Below, piece by piece: positions 23,431 through 34,850 of a stretch of 64,000 nt of DNA (within the stretch, counting starts at the first letter, position 1; each line of letters begins with the position of its first letter). The position numbers and the translations under genes are program-made. The stretch spans positions 40,355,992 through 40,419,991 of the forward strand of contig NC_090188.1 of assembly GCF_024679245.1 (NCBI RefSeq), in the 5' to 3' direction. The stretch comes from Pseudorasbora parva (taxonomy: Eukaryota; Chordata; Actinopteri; Cypriniformes; Gobionidae). The notes under the pieces were generated by a model that worked only from the letters and a program-made list of their open reading frames with translations, searched no databases and was not told the origin of the DNA.

Positions 23431-24197
23431 TAATCACTTATAATGACAATGTAAAGAACAAAAGTAATTGCTCACTAAATATGCTCTGCTCTTTAGTAAA
23501 TAACAGTACCTTTAATAAGGATTAATCTATATGTAGTTCATAACTTCTGCAGTGCAAACTGATAAGAATTTATGTATATATCCTACTTGTTAAGTTGTTA
23601 TACAGGTAGGAAGAGCACACGTACAAACATTTTTTTTTTTATTATTATGGGTTTATGTGAGGATTTATGCTCCCGATTCCAACATGCCCCCCCCCCGCTG
23701 CTGCTGCTAGGGGACGTACAGAGAAGGCCTATACTTCATGTTAAACATAAATGTATAGCCCACTGATAGCAAAGACACTGATGGCAAAATACGTTACAAA
23801 ATATTTAGTTCTGTAACAAGTGCAATATTTCAAATTCGATAATTATAATTTTTTTTATTACAATTAGGCCTATATCTGCATTTATGTTACCTAGAGACTT
23901 TCAAACATCAAAATGTAATTTATTAATATGTTTTTGTGCCAGAAATTACATATAAACATAATTTCCTATTCTATTTTGCCTGGAAACGTTTACAATATGC
24001 TTGCGTGTCGCGTGAAAAATAGGTGTTGGTTCGATTTCTTGCATGCATGCGTTTTCGGCCCGGCTCGAGCCGCTCATGTCATGCAAGCAGTGTGCAAGCT
24101 CTAACCTGTTAACATGGGAGCTGAAATAAAAACGGACACAATGTACAGCTGAGACGCTCACGCTCTGAGAGGACTGATGCTGCTGGGATCCTCCGCG

Positions 24198-24419
24198 CTA
24201 ACTTGGCCAGCAGGATGCACCGCCACCGACATTAACCAGGGACGGATGCACTTTGTTTAAGTGGTAGATCATTTGAGTTGTGGCCGTGTTGTACTTACAC
24301 ACGGCATCGCAATGTTTGCAGTGAACTATTTTGCTTTTTAAATCAAAATGGTCCCACTCCACACTTTGCTGTGACCTCTTCATGACTATTCTTTTGAAAT
24401 CAAAATGGAAGATCACCAA
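24198..24419 (-). pseudogene. BED-type zinc finger exon of a hAT transposase
   Basis: The 73-codon frame on minus contains VEWDHFDLKSKIVHCKHC and later MIYHLNKVH. This is the aromatic-plus-C-x2-C and H-x4-H arrangement of a BED finger (C at codons 34 and 37, H-x4-H near 54 and 59). BED fingers bind DNA and form the N-terminus of many hAT transposases. Its place just inside the right terminus of the 20269-24587 element fits a first coding exon. No catalytic core follows. Confidence 0.8.
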
Positions 24420-24595
24420 TAAACGATTATGGTTTCAAATATTGTACCCTGGTAGTAAAATGTTTAATTGCTGCCACACAGTGAAATTCATTTAATTGCT
24501 TCAAGACTCTACGCAACGTAACCTGCGTTTTATATATAAATTCTTAACGATCAGTTATCAATCGTCGATTTATCATGTCCATCCCTACTGCCCAT

Positions 24596-26224
24596 AACTG
24601 CTGGTCTAGGATCTGTTTTCTTTCTAATAATAGCATATTATTAGCAAAAAAAGTTGGCAAAAGATCCAGTGAGTATCTGTGTTTGCGCTCATCAAATTGC
24701 TTCGGTGAGTAATGTAGCCAATCACAGACATTTTTGTTGATTTCTTGAACGCAGTGGCCAATCACAGGTGTTGAAGTCCGAATCCACTCACCGCTCGAGT
24801 CTTTGACCAGCGCTGAGGTCTGCACATGCGATAATCCTCTCAAAGTGTGGATAATATTGGAAATAAGAGATTCATTGTGTTGTCAGCTTCACTGATTAAT
24901 ATAACGGTTATTGAATGACTGAAAGCTTTTAAAGATTAAAAAGCAGCGCTCTAAGCGCGCCGTCAAGGCGATATACAAAAATAATTGATAGGCCTATAAT
25001 ATTTTCAGAATTTGAATAACATTTTTGTTTTCGATTTTTGACAAGCAGTCACACACTTTAACACATAGGCCCATCCGGATATGCATGTGGGATTCACTCT
25101 CGAAATTGTAATGACCGACAGTGATAAATACGTAATTATTTATGTGTCGAAATCAGGCTCATATAAATATGTGGCATATAAATATGTGGCTTTATGTCAG
25201 TATCCACAAAGGAGACAGTGTTACACTACCTCATGTCTCAAAGCACTTAACATTACAATAATAATGAATGTATACAACTCATAGAGCTCCGACTTGAGCC
25301 ACCTGACTGCATAGAATATGCATATGTGTAGAAATGCATACATCTAGTTTGAGGACGTGGACAGATTCAGGAAGTCACAGGTTAACATCTGGTAATTATG
25401 GTGTTGTGAACGCAGCATAAGATCATTGTTTTGATCCAGAAAAAACTGTAAAAGACAGATGCTGTTTGTTTGCGGTGCTGCAAATACATATGCTATGCAA
25501 ATACATATAGGGGGAGGTTGGATGAGCATTTTATAGTCCTGAGAGTATAAGATACATACATTTTTTAATACCTACACCACTTCTATTATTGATTGATATC
25601 AGGATGTGAAGAGAGTTTCAACCAGTTTAACAAAAAGAAAAACACTGCCTACCATAAGTTTGAAGTAAGGTCAAATTTACTGTTGCTTTATGAAATTTCA
25701 CATAAAAAATCCAATCATTTCAAATACGAAAATTGTTTGGGATATTTCAGATTTCAGTTTTAAGTCATGTTCAATTTGGTCATGCAAATTTACAGTTTTA
25801 CTGCTTAGTTTGAAAGGACTTGAATATTGTTTAAACAAGTATTTTCTTTCGAGAGATTGCAGAATTCAAGTGACAAATTAGTGAAGTTCCCAGGGAGGAG
25901 CGAGCCCATCTAATCTTCCAATCAACAGCCGGAGTATAAGAGCAGCTGCTTACCTCTCCTCAGTCTCAGCTGTTCCAGCATCCCACCACCTCCCCAAACT
26001 CCCCCTTTATCTTAGATACCTTGCCCTACATAATAGTCACTGTGGGGTATATCACAGCTCGAGTTAAAGCTGCTTCATTGAGCCCCTCATCAGTGGACAG
26101 CAAGCCAAAATAAATGTAACCTAATATATTAAGATTATATTGGCAAACAAACTTGTTAATGTTTTATAAACAAAGTTCAGGAGGAGCACATTCAAATGGT
26201 CTTTCTGTCTTTTACTCTATTTAA
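24596..26224. other. No gene recognised
   Basis: AT-rich. A patch at about 25885-26100 has a TATA-like word (GGAGTATAAGAGCAGCTG, near 25930) followed by a pyrimidine-rich leader, but no exon or terminus that I can support. Candidate promoter or solo LTR; see findings. Confidence 0.3.
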
Positions 26225-26414
26225 TCATTTGTAACTTTCTACAGATTTAGGATCTGGTTTTAGTGCTAAAATGCTTTGTGAGATACTCTTAGTGCAAAAA
26301 TGTAGGAGTCCTAAACCTAGAACTGACACACCCATTATTTTTAAGAGTTTCGCCTAAATTGACAAGCTAGGAACTACTTTTACCCTTAAGATGTTTTGTG
26401 AATACAGCCCCTGG
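26225..26414. mobile_element. Half-copy of a DNA transposon end
   Basis: TTAGTGCAAAAATGTAGGAG and TTAAGATGTTTTGTGAATAC, ending AGCCCCTGG, match from memory the terminal region of a widespread fish element whose end reads CAGGGGC on the other strand. The left terminus is missing. Confidence 0.5.
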
Positions 26415-28074
26415 ACAACAACATGGCAGATCTTTTATAAACCAACTAAAAAGCAACGAACCTAAGATTGAGCCTTGAGGTAAGCCCATTTTGTTTCTCA
26501 TAAACAATGATTTTGTTTGCTCAATTTGCCTTCCATTATTATGACCCTAGTTAAATTTGTCAACTGTGATAAAACCACAAAAGCAAAGGTCACCATTAAG
26601 TACCCTATGCGGTTCCATCAGAATGATTTCATCATAAATAATGTATCATAAATTAATATAAATATAGACATAGCAGAGTTTTTACTCCCCACGGAACAGC
26701 CGACTTTACACTGGAAAGGCAACACAGAGGTTGCATGTGAAGCAACATCTACATAGTCACACATTGTAAAAAATCAAGATGCAAAAATAACAGTCAATGT
26801 CTTTTCAGCACAAATGTTTCACTGCGTGTCTTTGGTAAACCCTGACAATAGTTTTTTAACACCAAAAGAGTAAATCTAGTAAAGCTTGCCCATAATCTGT
26901 TTTTGCAAATAAAAGTCAGTTGTTTACTATACTTATCATACTGGAGAAGGTAGCAGTCTTGAACAGATTACGACTGTAAGTCTGGTGTGAAAGATATTTT
27001 GAGATTTTAAATGTCACTGTGAGATTTTTTGAGACGTCATTACCTTCTTCTTAACATCTGACTGGCACATACAGTTTTTGTTTTACACTTCTAATTTGTG
27101 GCACTCTCACTGCTTTCTGTGCTTTTCTGTCAATCCCCCCAAAAAATGTATGCAAGTCTGCCACTTACCGCCACTTCAATCTCGAAACCCCAGCATCCCA
27201 TTATCCGCAGGCGGCTGAGCCCCTCTACAACTGAAATATCCCCTATATTCACTAAATCTTTAGGCACCTCGATTTGTTTACATTCTGAAGTAAAACCTTT
27301 ACTTAAAATGAATCTTAATGCATCTACATTTGATTCTTATGGATCCTTGTAAAGAAAAATTTAAATGTATCCCGTTTTATTATTAACAAGGTGGCCCTTT
27401 GGAAATTCATTATAAATAAGCTAAATGCACATTATCTCAGAAGAAACACTGCTTCAAGGAATGCATATCTATATGCAGATTTGGAGAACAATGGAAATGT
27501 CACCTCAGTGACGTGCCAGATGAATGGGTCCTCAGAAAGAGACAATTATGCACTTCACTATTTGGCCATTTCCTTTGGCCATTTCCTGGCACAGGCTGAT
27601 GAGTGTGCTCGGTCATAAAAGGTTATGGCCAAGAAGATTTTTTGGCAAAGTAAAATCCCTCCTTTTGGGAGCAGAAGGACATTGTCCTAAAGGATTAGTT
27701 CACCCAAAAATGAAAATACTGTCATTTACTGACCCTTGTGTCATTGTAAATCAGTAAAGCTTTTCCCTTTTCAATAGAATACAAATTTCAATGAATAGTC
27801 ACTAGGGCTCTCGTTGCTTTCCAAAAGAATGGTGAAGCATCAAATTACAATTTGCTACCAAATTACACACAAGGCTTTGGAAGTCAGACAATAGCTTTGA
27901 GTGATTAACAACTTAAACTAAAATTGAAGTTGTTATTCCCTGATAATCTTGTCCTCCAGTAAATGGTTAAACACTGTGACCAGATTTTCACATGAACTCT
28001 CAAAATATGGTTGTTAATATTAACTTAAACGTGGGATTGTTCATCACACTAAGGTATCGAATGGCTTAAGATGA
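26415..28074. other. Unassigned; includes a short family D terminus at 27687-27760
   Basis: GGATTAGTTCACCCAAAAAT at about 27690, followed by TGTCATTTACTGACCC, is the left end of the family D MITE, truncated after roughly 70 bp. Short open frames at 27098-27352 and 27391-27618 have no recognisable domain. Confidence 0.4.
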
Positions 28075-28970
28075 CACTATATTGCCAAAAGTATTAGGAC
28101 ACCCCTCCAAATCATAGGCCTGCAGACGCTTCTACAAACATTAGTGAATGAATGGGTCGCTTTTAGGAGCTCAGTGAACTCAAGCGTGGTACCGCGATAG
28201 GTTGCCTCCTGTGCAATTAGTCCATTTGTGATATTTCTTCACTACTAAATAGTCCACGCTCAACTGTTCGTGGACAGGTGACTCAACAGCAACTCAACCA
28301 CGAAGTGGTAGGCCACATAAAATCACAGAGCGGGGTCAGCGCATGCTGAGGTGCAAAGTGTGCAGAAGTCGCCAACTTTCTGCAGAGTCAATAGCTCCAG
28401 ACCTCCAAACTTCTGTGGCCTTTAGATTAGCTCAAGATCTGTGCGTAGAGAGCTTCATGAAATGGGTTTCCATGGCCGAGCAGCTCATCCAAGCCTTAAA
28501 TCACCAAAAGCAATGCAAAGCGTGGGATAGAGTGTAGTAACGCAGCCTACTGGACTCTAGAGCAGTGAGACGTGTTCTCTGGAGAGACCAGTCACGCTTC
28601 AGTCTGACAATCCCATGGAAAAGTCTGGGTTTGGCGGTTGCCAGGAGAACGGGACTTGCCTGACTGCATTGTGCCATATGTAAAGTTTGGTGGAGGGGGG
28701 ATTATGGTGTGGCATTGTTTTTTAGGGGTTGGGCTTGCCCCTTTTAGTTTTGGTTAAAGTAACTATTAATGCTTTAGCATACCAAGACATGTTGATCAAT
28801 TTCATGCTCCCAGCTTTGTGGGAACAGTTTAGGGATGGCCCAAATCTTCCTGTTCCAACATGACTGCGCACCAGTGCACAAAGCGTCGGTCCATAAAGAC
28901 ATGGATAAGCGAGTTTGGTGTGGAGGAACTTTACTGGCCTGAGCTCAATTCAATAGGACACCTTTGGGGG
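28075..28970 (+). mobile_element. Tc1-like transposon, decayed and 3'-truncated
   Basis: The left end, CACTATATTGCCAAAAGTAT, is the classic fish Tc1-like terminus. The body can be followed through AATGGGTCGCTTTTAGGAGC, CCACGAAGTGGTAGGCC, CTCTGGAGAGACCAGTC and GTTTGGTGGAGGGGGGAT to ACACCTTTGGGGG, where homology stops. The 3' third and the right inverted repeat are missing. Tc1 enzymes insert at TA and use a DDE catalytic triad; the third acidic residue would lie in the lost part or just after it. Confidence 0.92.
28180..28970 (+). pseudogene. Tc1-like transposase pseudogene
   Basis: Only pieces are readable, in different frames: the helix-turn-helix region around GRSQELS-type codons near 28155-28200, RQLSAESIAPDLQTS at about 28370-28410, and the catalytic-core blocks up to the truncation at 28970. 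Several single-base gains and losses break the frame, and an in-frame stop occurs near 28535. No active product is possible. Confidence 0.8.
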
Positions 28971-29090
28971 AAATTTTTTTAGTGTTCATTGGAGTGGTCC
29001 AAGACCCTAGGACTTTTGTAGTACTTGAAACCACAAAAAGAAAATGTACTGGATTGGAGGAGTTTTGTGGTTGAAATTAGAAAAAGTAAC

Positions 29091-29694
29091 AAATCCTTCC
29101 CTCACGGGTCAATTTGACCAGCTTTAGGAATTAATGGAATGCGATGAATACTTAAGAACAAAACCTAAATATGCTTACAATACTAACTAAAAAAGCTAAA
29201 ACTTTACCAAAGGTTTCATGTTTTATAATGTCTGCATGTGTATCTGAATGCATACTGAAGAGCAACGGACTTTAGGACCCAGCAGAACAGCTCATATTCT
29301 CCATATAGAGCTATAAGGCCATCTACATGCAAGAGTCATGGAATATCATCTTATATTATTATCTTTCCACAAGAAGTCGGCAAAGACAACAAATGTAAGA
29401 TATTTTGAGCTGAATTAAAAGGGTTATGCATGAAATTGTGAGCTAATTTGAAATTTAAGTTGAATGTAAAATTAATTATTATTTATTGATTATTTTTTGA
29501 TACAATCACTAGATTCAATCTAGTCTTAATAATTCATTTTAAAGGTAAAATAATTAAAATAATAAAATAAAATGCATTAAAAATAGAAAAAATATATTCA
29601 AAATTGTATTAAATAAGCTTTCTGGATTAAAAAAAATTAACTTAAGTATAGTTTTAGGGCTTCGGGTCATTTCAACCAACAAGGGAAGGATTCG
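29091..29694. mobile_element. MITE with AATCCTTCCCT ends
   Basis: The left end is AATCCTTCCCTCACGGGTCA and the right end, reverse complemented, is GAATCCTTCCCTTGTTGGTT. Both are followed inward by a GGGTCA..TTGACC-type motif. The interior is AT-rich without coding. No convincing target duplication was found. Confidence 0.55.
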
Positions 29695-30561
29695 TTGCAA
29701 AGTGCGAGCGATGGAAGAGGGATAAATCTGCATTATTGATACATTTTCTTAGCCTTATAACTCACTCTTATATCTCTCCTCTTCAGGAAAACAAAGCAGT
29801 CTGTTAAAATGCTGGTCAAGAGCAGCCTAACTTTTACTGAGACCCTCAGAAGTGACCCTTTTTATCTCCTGGTTCACTGATGTCTGTTCGGTGTAGACAT
29901 TTGGAACCTGATGAGTTGAGAATGGTATGGTATGGTGCAACTGAATACATTGTGGGATAGCCTCCTCTGACAGTGCTAGCATCTTTATTCTGCTTTAAAT
30001 CCTTGAAATCATCCTCTCCACATGATATATCCTCTTCAGTGAGCATGTAGTTGTCAGATGTGATAGTATACTGATACAGACAACAGGTTGGTGCTCCAGA
30101 AATCTATCAACCCTCTCATATACGCTGTTCTATCTTGTGATGATTTATGCTTTTTGTTCTGAAATATGTCTGTCTCTGCTTCTGTTCAAGCACTGTGCTG
30201 GTAAAAATGCAATAATAGGTCCGACCTGAACAGCCTCTGAACAAGCTTTGATACTACATGTCTGAGTGTTTTTGGGTGGAATTGGCAGAAAGCAAAACAG
30301 TCACCCGTGGTCTGCCCTTTTCGGAGCTCACACCGGTGTGGACTTGAGAATATAAGAATAGAAAATAATGCATGGCAACAGTGACACTTTCAGATGTGAT
30401 GAAACAGCATGGAAACTGACTCACGTATACTCACTAACATTAGAGACATTTCAGCAAAAGGTCACAGGGCAAAAGAGATCCTTTAATTAGTGACACTTTG
30501 CCTATATTTTAAAATCTTTATTTGAATATGGCAACATGACACCTCGCTCTGCAATATGTAA
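29695..30561. other. No feature recognised
   Basis: Short open frames only; no terminal repeats or known family. Confidence 0.35.
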
Positions 30562-30795
30562 TTAAAGGTGCCCTAGAATGATTTGAAACAATATGTTAAA
30601 TTGTTCTCTGATATCTACATAGAAGGTATGTGGCTTATTTAAGGGAAGAAAATGTGCAGATACAGTTTTACAGGTCCATTTACAACCCTATAAATTGTCC
30701 CTAGGATGTAATGCTCTGTTTTTGCTTTATTTGGAAGAGTCATGAATATTAATGTCGAGCTCTGCTCTGATTGGCTTATTTCAGCAGCTCACAGC

Positions 30796-30905
30796 TAATA
30801 ATAATAATAATAATAAAAATAATATATTATGCATTATATTTATTTATAATGCACTTTATATTAAACAAAATCTCAAAGTGCTACAGAATTAAAAAAGTAG
30901 TTCAC
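30796..30905 (-). mobile_element. Extremely truncated LINE 3' tail
   Basis: (AAT)n followed by AATGCACTTTATATTAAACA and AAATCTCAAAGTGCTACAGA matches the 3' end of the LINE at 40404-42620. Only about 105 bp was reverse-transcribed. AGCTCACAG occurs on both sides (about 30785 and 30909), a plausible target-site duplication. It lies inside the 30562-31565 MITE. Confidence 0.8.
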
Positions 30906-30939
30906 AGTAGCTCACAGTAGTTCAGTAAAGCGGCTCAAA

Positions 30940-31200
30940 TGGAGATTGATAAAATTCAGCTTTCTTGTTTATTGGTGTTTTCAGATCATCCGCGCGCGAG
31001 AAAGAGCTCGAGTTCGTGCGGTTGCCAGATTTCAGTAATTAAATCCCCCAAACAGAGCTTTTCTGTGAAAAGAAACCCGTATACACTCCGGTTTTTACCT
31101 AAACATGTCCAATCTGGCAACAATAGGCACGAGCTCTCTCTCGCGCGCGGATGATCTGAAAACACCAAATAAACAAGTAAGCTGCATTTTTATCAATCTC
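30940..31200. repeat. Long inverted repeat inside a MITE
   Basis: Arms of roughly 85-95 bp, TTGGTGTTTTCAGATCATCC...GTTGCCAGATT and its near-exact complement ending GGATGATCTGAAAACACCAA, are separated by about 65-70 bp. The symmetry produces near-identical short open frames on both strands (30939-31154 plus, 30986-31168 minus). These should not be read as genes. Confidence 0.9.
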
Positions 31201-31565
31201 CATTTGAGATGCATCTGCTTAAAGTGTCATTCAGCCTACATTTTAGACTTGTCTTTTTTCTTCAACGATATTGCATGTTTATATAACGTTAGTCACAATG
31301 TAGGTTAACGTTACACAGTGACTGTGATGTAGCCTAATCTGGTGGAAAAGGTGACGTTTGCTAGAAGGATCGAGTGAACGATCTAAGCAAAGTATCTACG
31401 GTTGTATATTGTAATACAAAATCATTTAAAAAAGATTTACGAGATTTACATAAGAATGAGGAGGCAATGGTGTTTGAGACTCACAGTATGTGATGTCCAT
31501 GTACTGAACTCTTATTATTTCACTATGGCAAGGTTAATTCAATTTTCATTCTAGGGCACCTTTAA

Positions 31566-32639
31566 ATCACTATCAGAGACCACTCTCCTATCAGCCAATC
31601 ACTGTGGTCATCGTTCTCCGACCACGGACACTCTGGCCATTACGGTTTTCCCAGAGATTTGAAATGAAAAATGAAGGCAAATTGTCTTTTTTGTGTGTGT
31701 GTGTTTTTTTTTTTTTTGTGTGTGCAAATTCTACAGGAAAGAAAATGCAACAGCATAAGTGGTTCTTGAAAAATATTACCAACTGTTTTGAACAATCAAA
31801 AGCATGAAAAATTTCTTTCAGGTGAGGTTCAAAGATAAAACAGTGTTTTTTTTATTAAAAAATAAATTATTCTGACAAATTTTTACAGAATTAAATGTGA
31901 ATTTAACATAATTAAATGTTAAAAAATAATACAATAATAATGAAAATAATAGTAATAATTAAAAAAAAACATAAATTTACAAGAAAAAAAAAAATCTATT
32001 ACATTCATCATACATATATATCAAATGCATTATAGCCTACTCACCAAAATAGGTTACTGATTATTTGTAAACAAAACACGCCAATGTGTGCAGCTGACCC
32101 ATCCTCTCACCCAGAAATCAGGGAGATCAGCGGGACTTCAGAATCAGTCACGTTGAATAATCTGGCTCTAAAAATGATGGATAAAAAGAAAAAATGGAAT
32201 ATGGAATATGCTTAGTTTTACAAATTTCAAAATAAATTTGTCATATATGAAATAGATTTTTAAATGTTTGCACAACAATCCACCATCAGTTCTTTGTACA
32301 TCGATAGAGAGACGGGATAATATAGGTAGTACTCTCTGCGCAGGAGTCCACTACATATATTTTGTCCAAGATTAAAGACCTTAGAGGGCAATTTAATGCT
32401 ACCGTATGAGCATACTTTTTAATACTGCAAATAAAGGTTTATGGTGTAAAAGGAATGCATGTGTCATCAAATATTTACAGTCATCCATTCTTCATGAAGA
32501 ACCTTGGTACAGACTCAAACTCATGAAAACAGAAGGAATGAAACTGAACCGATGGCAGAGGAAAAATGATGCATATGCATCTGCATTTACAGAGTATCAC
32601 AATAACAAGGCTGGTACATTAACAAGAGCATAAACATAA
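31566..32639. other. AT-rich, unassigned
   Basis: A/T-rich sequence with short poly-A and poly-T runs; no feature recognised. Confidence 0.35.
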
Positions 32640-32906
32640 TGTTCTATGAAGATATTTTGTAAATGTCCTTCCGTAAATGTATTAAAAAAATATTGGTAGT
32701 AATATGCATTGCTAAGAGCTTCATTTGGACAATTTTAAAGGAGATTTTCTCAATATTTTTGTTTTTGTTTTTAAATAGTTGTATCTCAGACAGATATTAT
32801 TCTTTCATAACAAAGCATTGTATCATCAATGGAAAGCTTATTTATGATGTATAAATCTCAATTTTAAAAAGTTGACCCATGACTGGTTTTGTGGTCCAGG
32901 GTCACA
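32640..32906 (-). mobile_element. End fragment of an abundant fish DNA repeat
   Basis: On plus it ends ACTGGTTTTGTGGTCCAGG then GTCACAT. On minus it starts TGTGACCCTGGACCACAAAA, a terminus that I recall as very abundant in fish. Further matching words are TAATATGCATTGCTAAGA, TTCATTTGGACAATTTTAAA and CAATGGAAAGCTTATTTAT. Only one end is seen. Confidence 0.65.
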
Positions 32907-33208
32907 TTTAAAAAACATTTTTAATATGGATGTTTAACATGCAGAGAACATAATGACTATAGCATAACATTTCCATAATTAAATTGGAATGATAGCAAAA
33001 CGTATTTTTTGTTAGATGAGATTTCCCTTGATGGATTATGTGAATTATTAATAATCCATTTAATAGTAAAAACTGGATAAAAATAGTTTGCCTTTACTCA
33101 ATATTTCTGTGTAATGTATGATCATGCTTAAAGGGTTAGAAACACAAAAGACTCAAACTCAAAAGACCTTCATTCATCTCCCTAGCAAATTAAGATATAT
33201 GTGACGAA

Positions 33209-34095
33209 TAGAGGATGGATTCCCGACCCGAGCCCGACGGGTTCCGACGGTATCCGACGGGTCGGGCCGGGTTCAGACAGATATTTAGAAATGACGTTCG
33301 GGTTCGGGTCGGGCTCGGTCACGTCAGCGCGATAAGGCATTGAACCTTTTAAATTTAAAATTGCTTATTATGCAAGTAGCCAATGGGCCTGTTTAACTTG
33401 ATGCAATGATTTGTTTTTGTGATTAAAATAAATGTAAAATATTACCCTAACATCCGTCTCCCTGCATGCGGAAATGTGCGTCAACATCCGTGACAACAAC
33501 GTGCAACCTGCGTGCATATTGCCCGCGGCATCCTTGTCATTCCAGTGAGGGCAACTTCAGCGCTGCTGGCAGGAGGACAGCCTTGAAGCCATCCGCAGTT
33601 GATGCAATCCTTTTTCTGCATAAAACCTCGATTAGCCTAAACTTTGATGGATAGATTATGTAAAAAGATCCCATGTTGCAGTTTAAGAACCATACAGTTT
33701 GAGAAAATTGGTAAGATGACTTTCATTTCAATAAGCATTTCAATTGTGTTACGTTAATGTTTTGTTCTGTTAGCTTGGGCCATTTTTAGCAGACCTTTGT
33801 TCATTTAATTTCAGTTGGCTATTTGATTGGGCTCTGTGTAACGTTTGATGCCCCATGCGCGAGCTGATGCGCTCGTCTGTAAACATTTCAGAATGCCTTC
33901 AGTTGCTTAATAAAAGCGGGCTTTCCACACAAACAAACGTACGTGTCATTAGGATATGAGGGAAAAAATAGATTTTAACTGTCCGGCTCGGGTCGGGCTC
34001 GGACAAAAATATTTTAATGCCTGTCGGGTTCGGTAACTGCTCTGTCGGACGCGGGCCGGGCTCGGACAGATAAATGCGGCCCGATCCGCACTCTA
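33209..34095 (+). mobile_element. hAT element with retained C-terminal domain
   Basis: The left end is TAGAGGATGGATTCCCGACC and the right end GGCCCGATCCGCACTCTA. Flanks are GTGACGAA (33201-33208) and GTGATGAA (34096-34103), 7 of 8 identical. Subterminal regions are rich in GGGTCGGGCTCGG-type words on both sides. The interior keeps only a transposase C-terminus (33466-33654), so the element is an internally deleted derivative. Confidence 0.88.
33466..33654 (+). pseudogene. hAT transposase C-terminal dimerisation domain remnant
   Basis: The frame reads SSEGNFSAAGRR followed by ALKPSAVDAILFLHKTS. This is the hallmark of the hAT C-terminal dimerisation domain: a Ser-Glu-x-x-Phe-Ser-x-x-Gly block, an Arg, then Leu-x-Pro and a hydrophobic LxFL helix. 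The domain is slightly shortened between Gly and Arg, and the frame ends soon after, as expected near the protein C-terminus. The BED finger and catalytic core are absent. It could only act, if expressed at all, as a dimerisation fragment. I infer it is dead. Confidence 0.8.
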
Positions 34096-34281
34096 GTGAT
34101 GAAATCCAAGAGTTTTCTGAACCATAGGCCCAGAAAGATATACAGACATCATTAAAATAGTCCATGTGGCTCCAGTGGGTCAACCTTATGAAGCGATGAG
34201 AATAATTTGTGTGTGCAAAAAAACAAAAAAAATTACGACTTTATTCAACAATCTTTTCTCTTCAGCGTCATTCTCCTACGC

Positions 34282-34850
34282 TTAAAGGTGCACTATGCAA
34301 CTTTCTGTCCACTGGAGGTCGCCTATTCTAAACAAAGGCGTAGTTTGATGACACCAAGTGTGAGCGCAGCATCTTGGGACATGTGGTCTTCACCTCACAG
34401 CCGGTGGAAAATAGGACTCGGGCAGAAAACATGTTGATGGATGCGGTTATTAACGTTACTATAGTGGTAAGCAGAGCAGGACCGAGTGTTGTGGAGACGC
34501 TGGAGCGATTGTTACACAAACACAAGGCTCGCGAGCACCGGTACTTTTATTATGACAAGACGGGACGGGATCGCCGGGCGCCTGCACCATTTCCGCTTTT
34601 CCAGTCATGATTATAAGGTAAAGCAACTCTGTTTATCATATTAAATATGATAATATGGCGATGAGGGCGACTCCCTCAAATGCTATGCTGACACGTCCCG
34701 GTCCTTAGTTAAAATAGCAATTTTCTCACAATTTACAAATAGTTGGAAACATTTGGGATATTGTAGGTACTCAGCTGAACAAAATATATAACACCGTCCT
34801 AGTGGCTTTTGGATATTTTACTGCAAAAATACTACATAGTGCACCTTTAA
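34282..34850 (+). mobile_element. Family A TTAA MITE, best copy
   Basis: It starts TTAAAGGTGCACTATG and ends CATAGTGCACCTTTAA. These termini are perfectly complementary, with TTAA at each edge. At about 569 bp it is the reference for the copies at 3521-3791, 3792-4460 and 8561-9091. It is nested in the family D element at 33128-35262. Confidence 0.95.

Larger units (their letters stand above)
20269..24587 (-). mobile_element. Large hAT element containing a DIRS retrotransposon
   Basis: The termini are TAGGGATGGGCATTC and the reverse-complement partner ending ATCATGTCCATCCCTA. Flanks are GTGCCCAT (20261-20268) and CTGCCCAT (24588-24595), 7 of 8 matching. The subterminal regions carry inverted AATCGATCGTCG-type words. 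A BED-finger exon (24198-24419, minus) near the right end sets the orientation as minus. The interior is dominated by a nested DIRS element (20395-22866) and other repeat fragments. The catalytic core and C-terminal domain of the hAT transposase were not found. Confidence 0.88.
30562..31565 (+). mobile_element. TTAA MITE with perfect AAAGGTGCCCTAG ends
   Basis: It starts TTAAAGGTGCCCTAGAATGA and ends TCATTCTAGGGCACCTTTAA, a perfect 20-bp inverted match that includes the TTAA. The interior carries a LINE tail (30796-30905) and a long hairpin (about 30940-31200). It is probably piggyBac-mobilised by the TTAA signature. Its terminus resembles family A only in the first eight bases. Confidence 0.93.

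Noticed and set aside
30939..31168. Two nearly identical small proteins on opposite strands
   Set aside because: The similarity follows from the inverted repeat in the MITE; no start context or conservation is visible.
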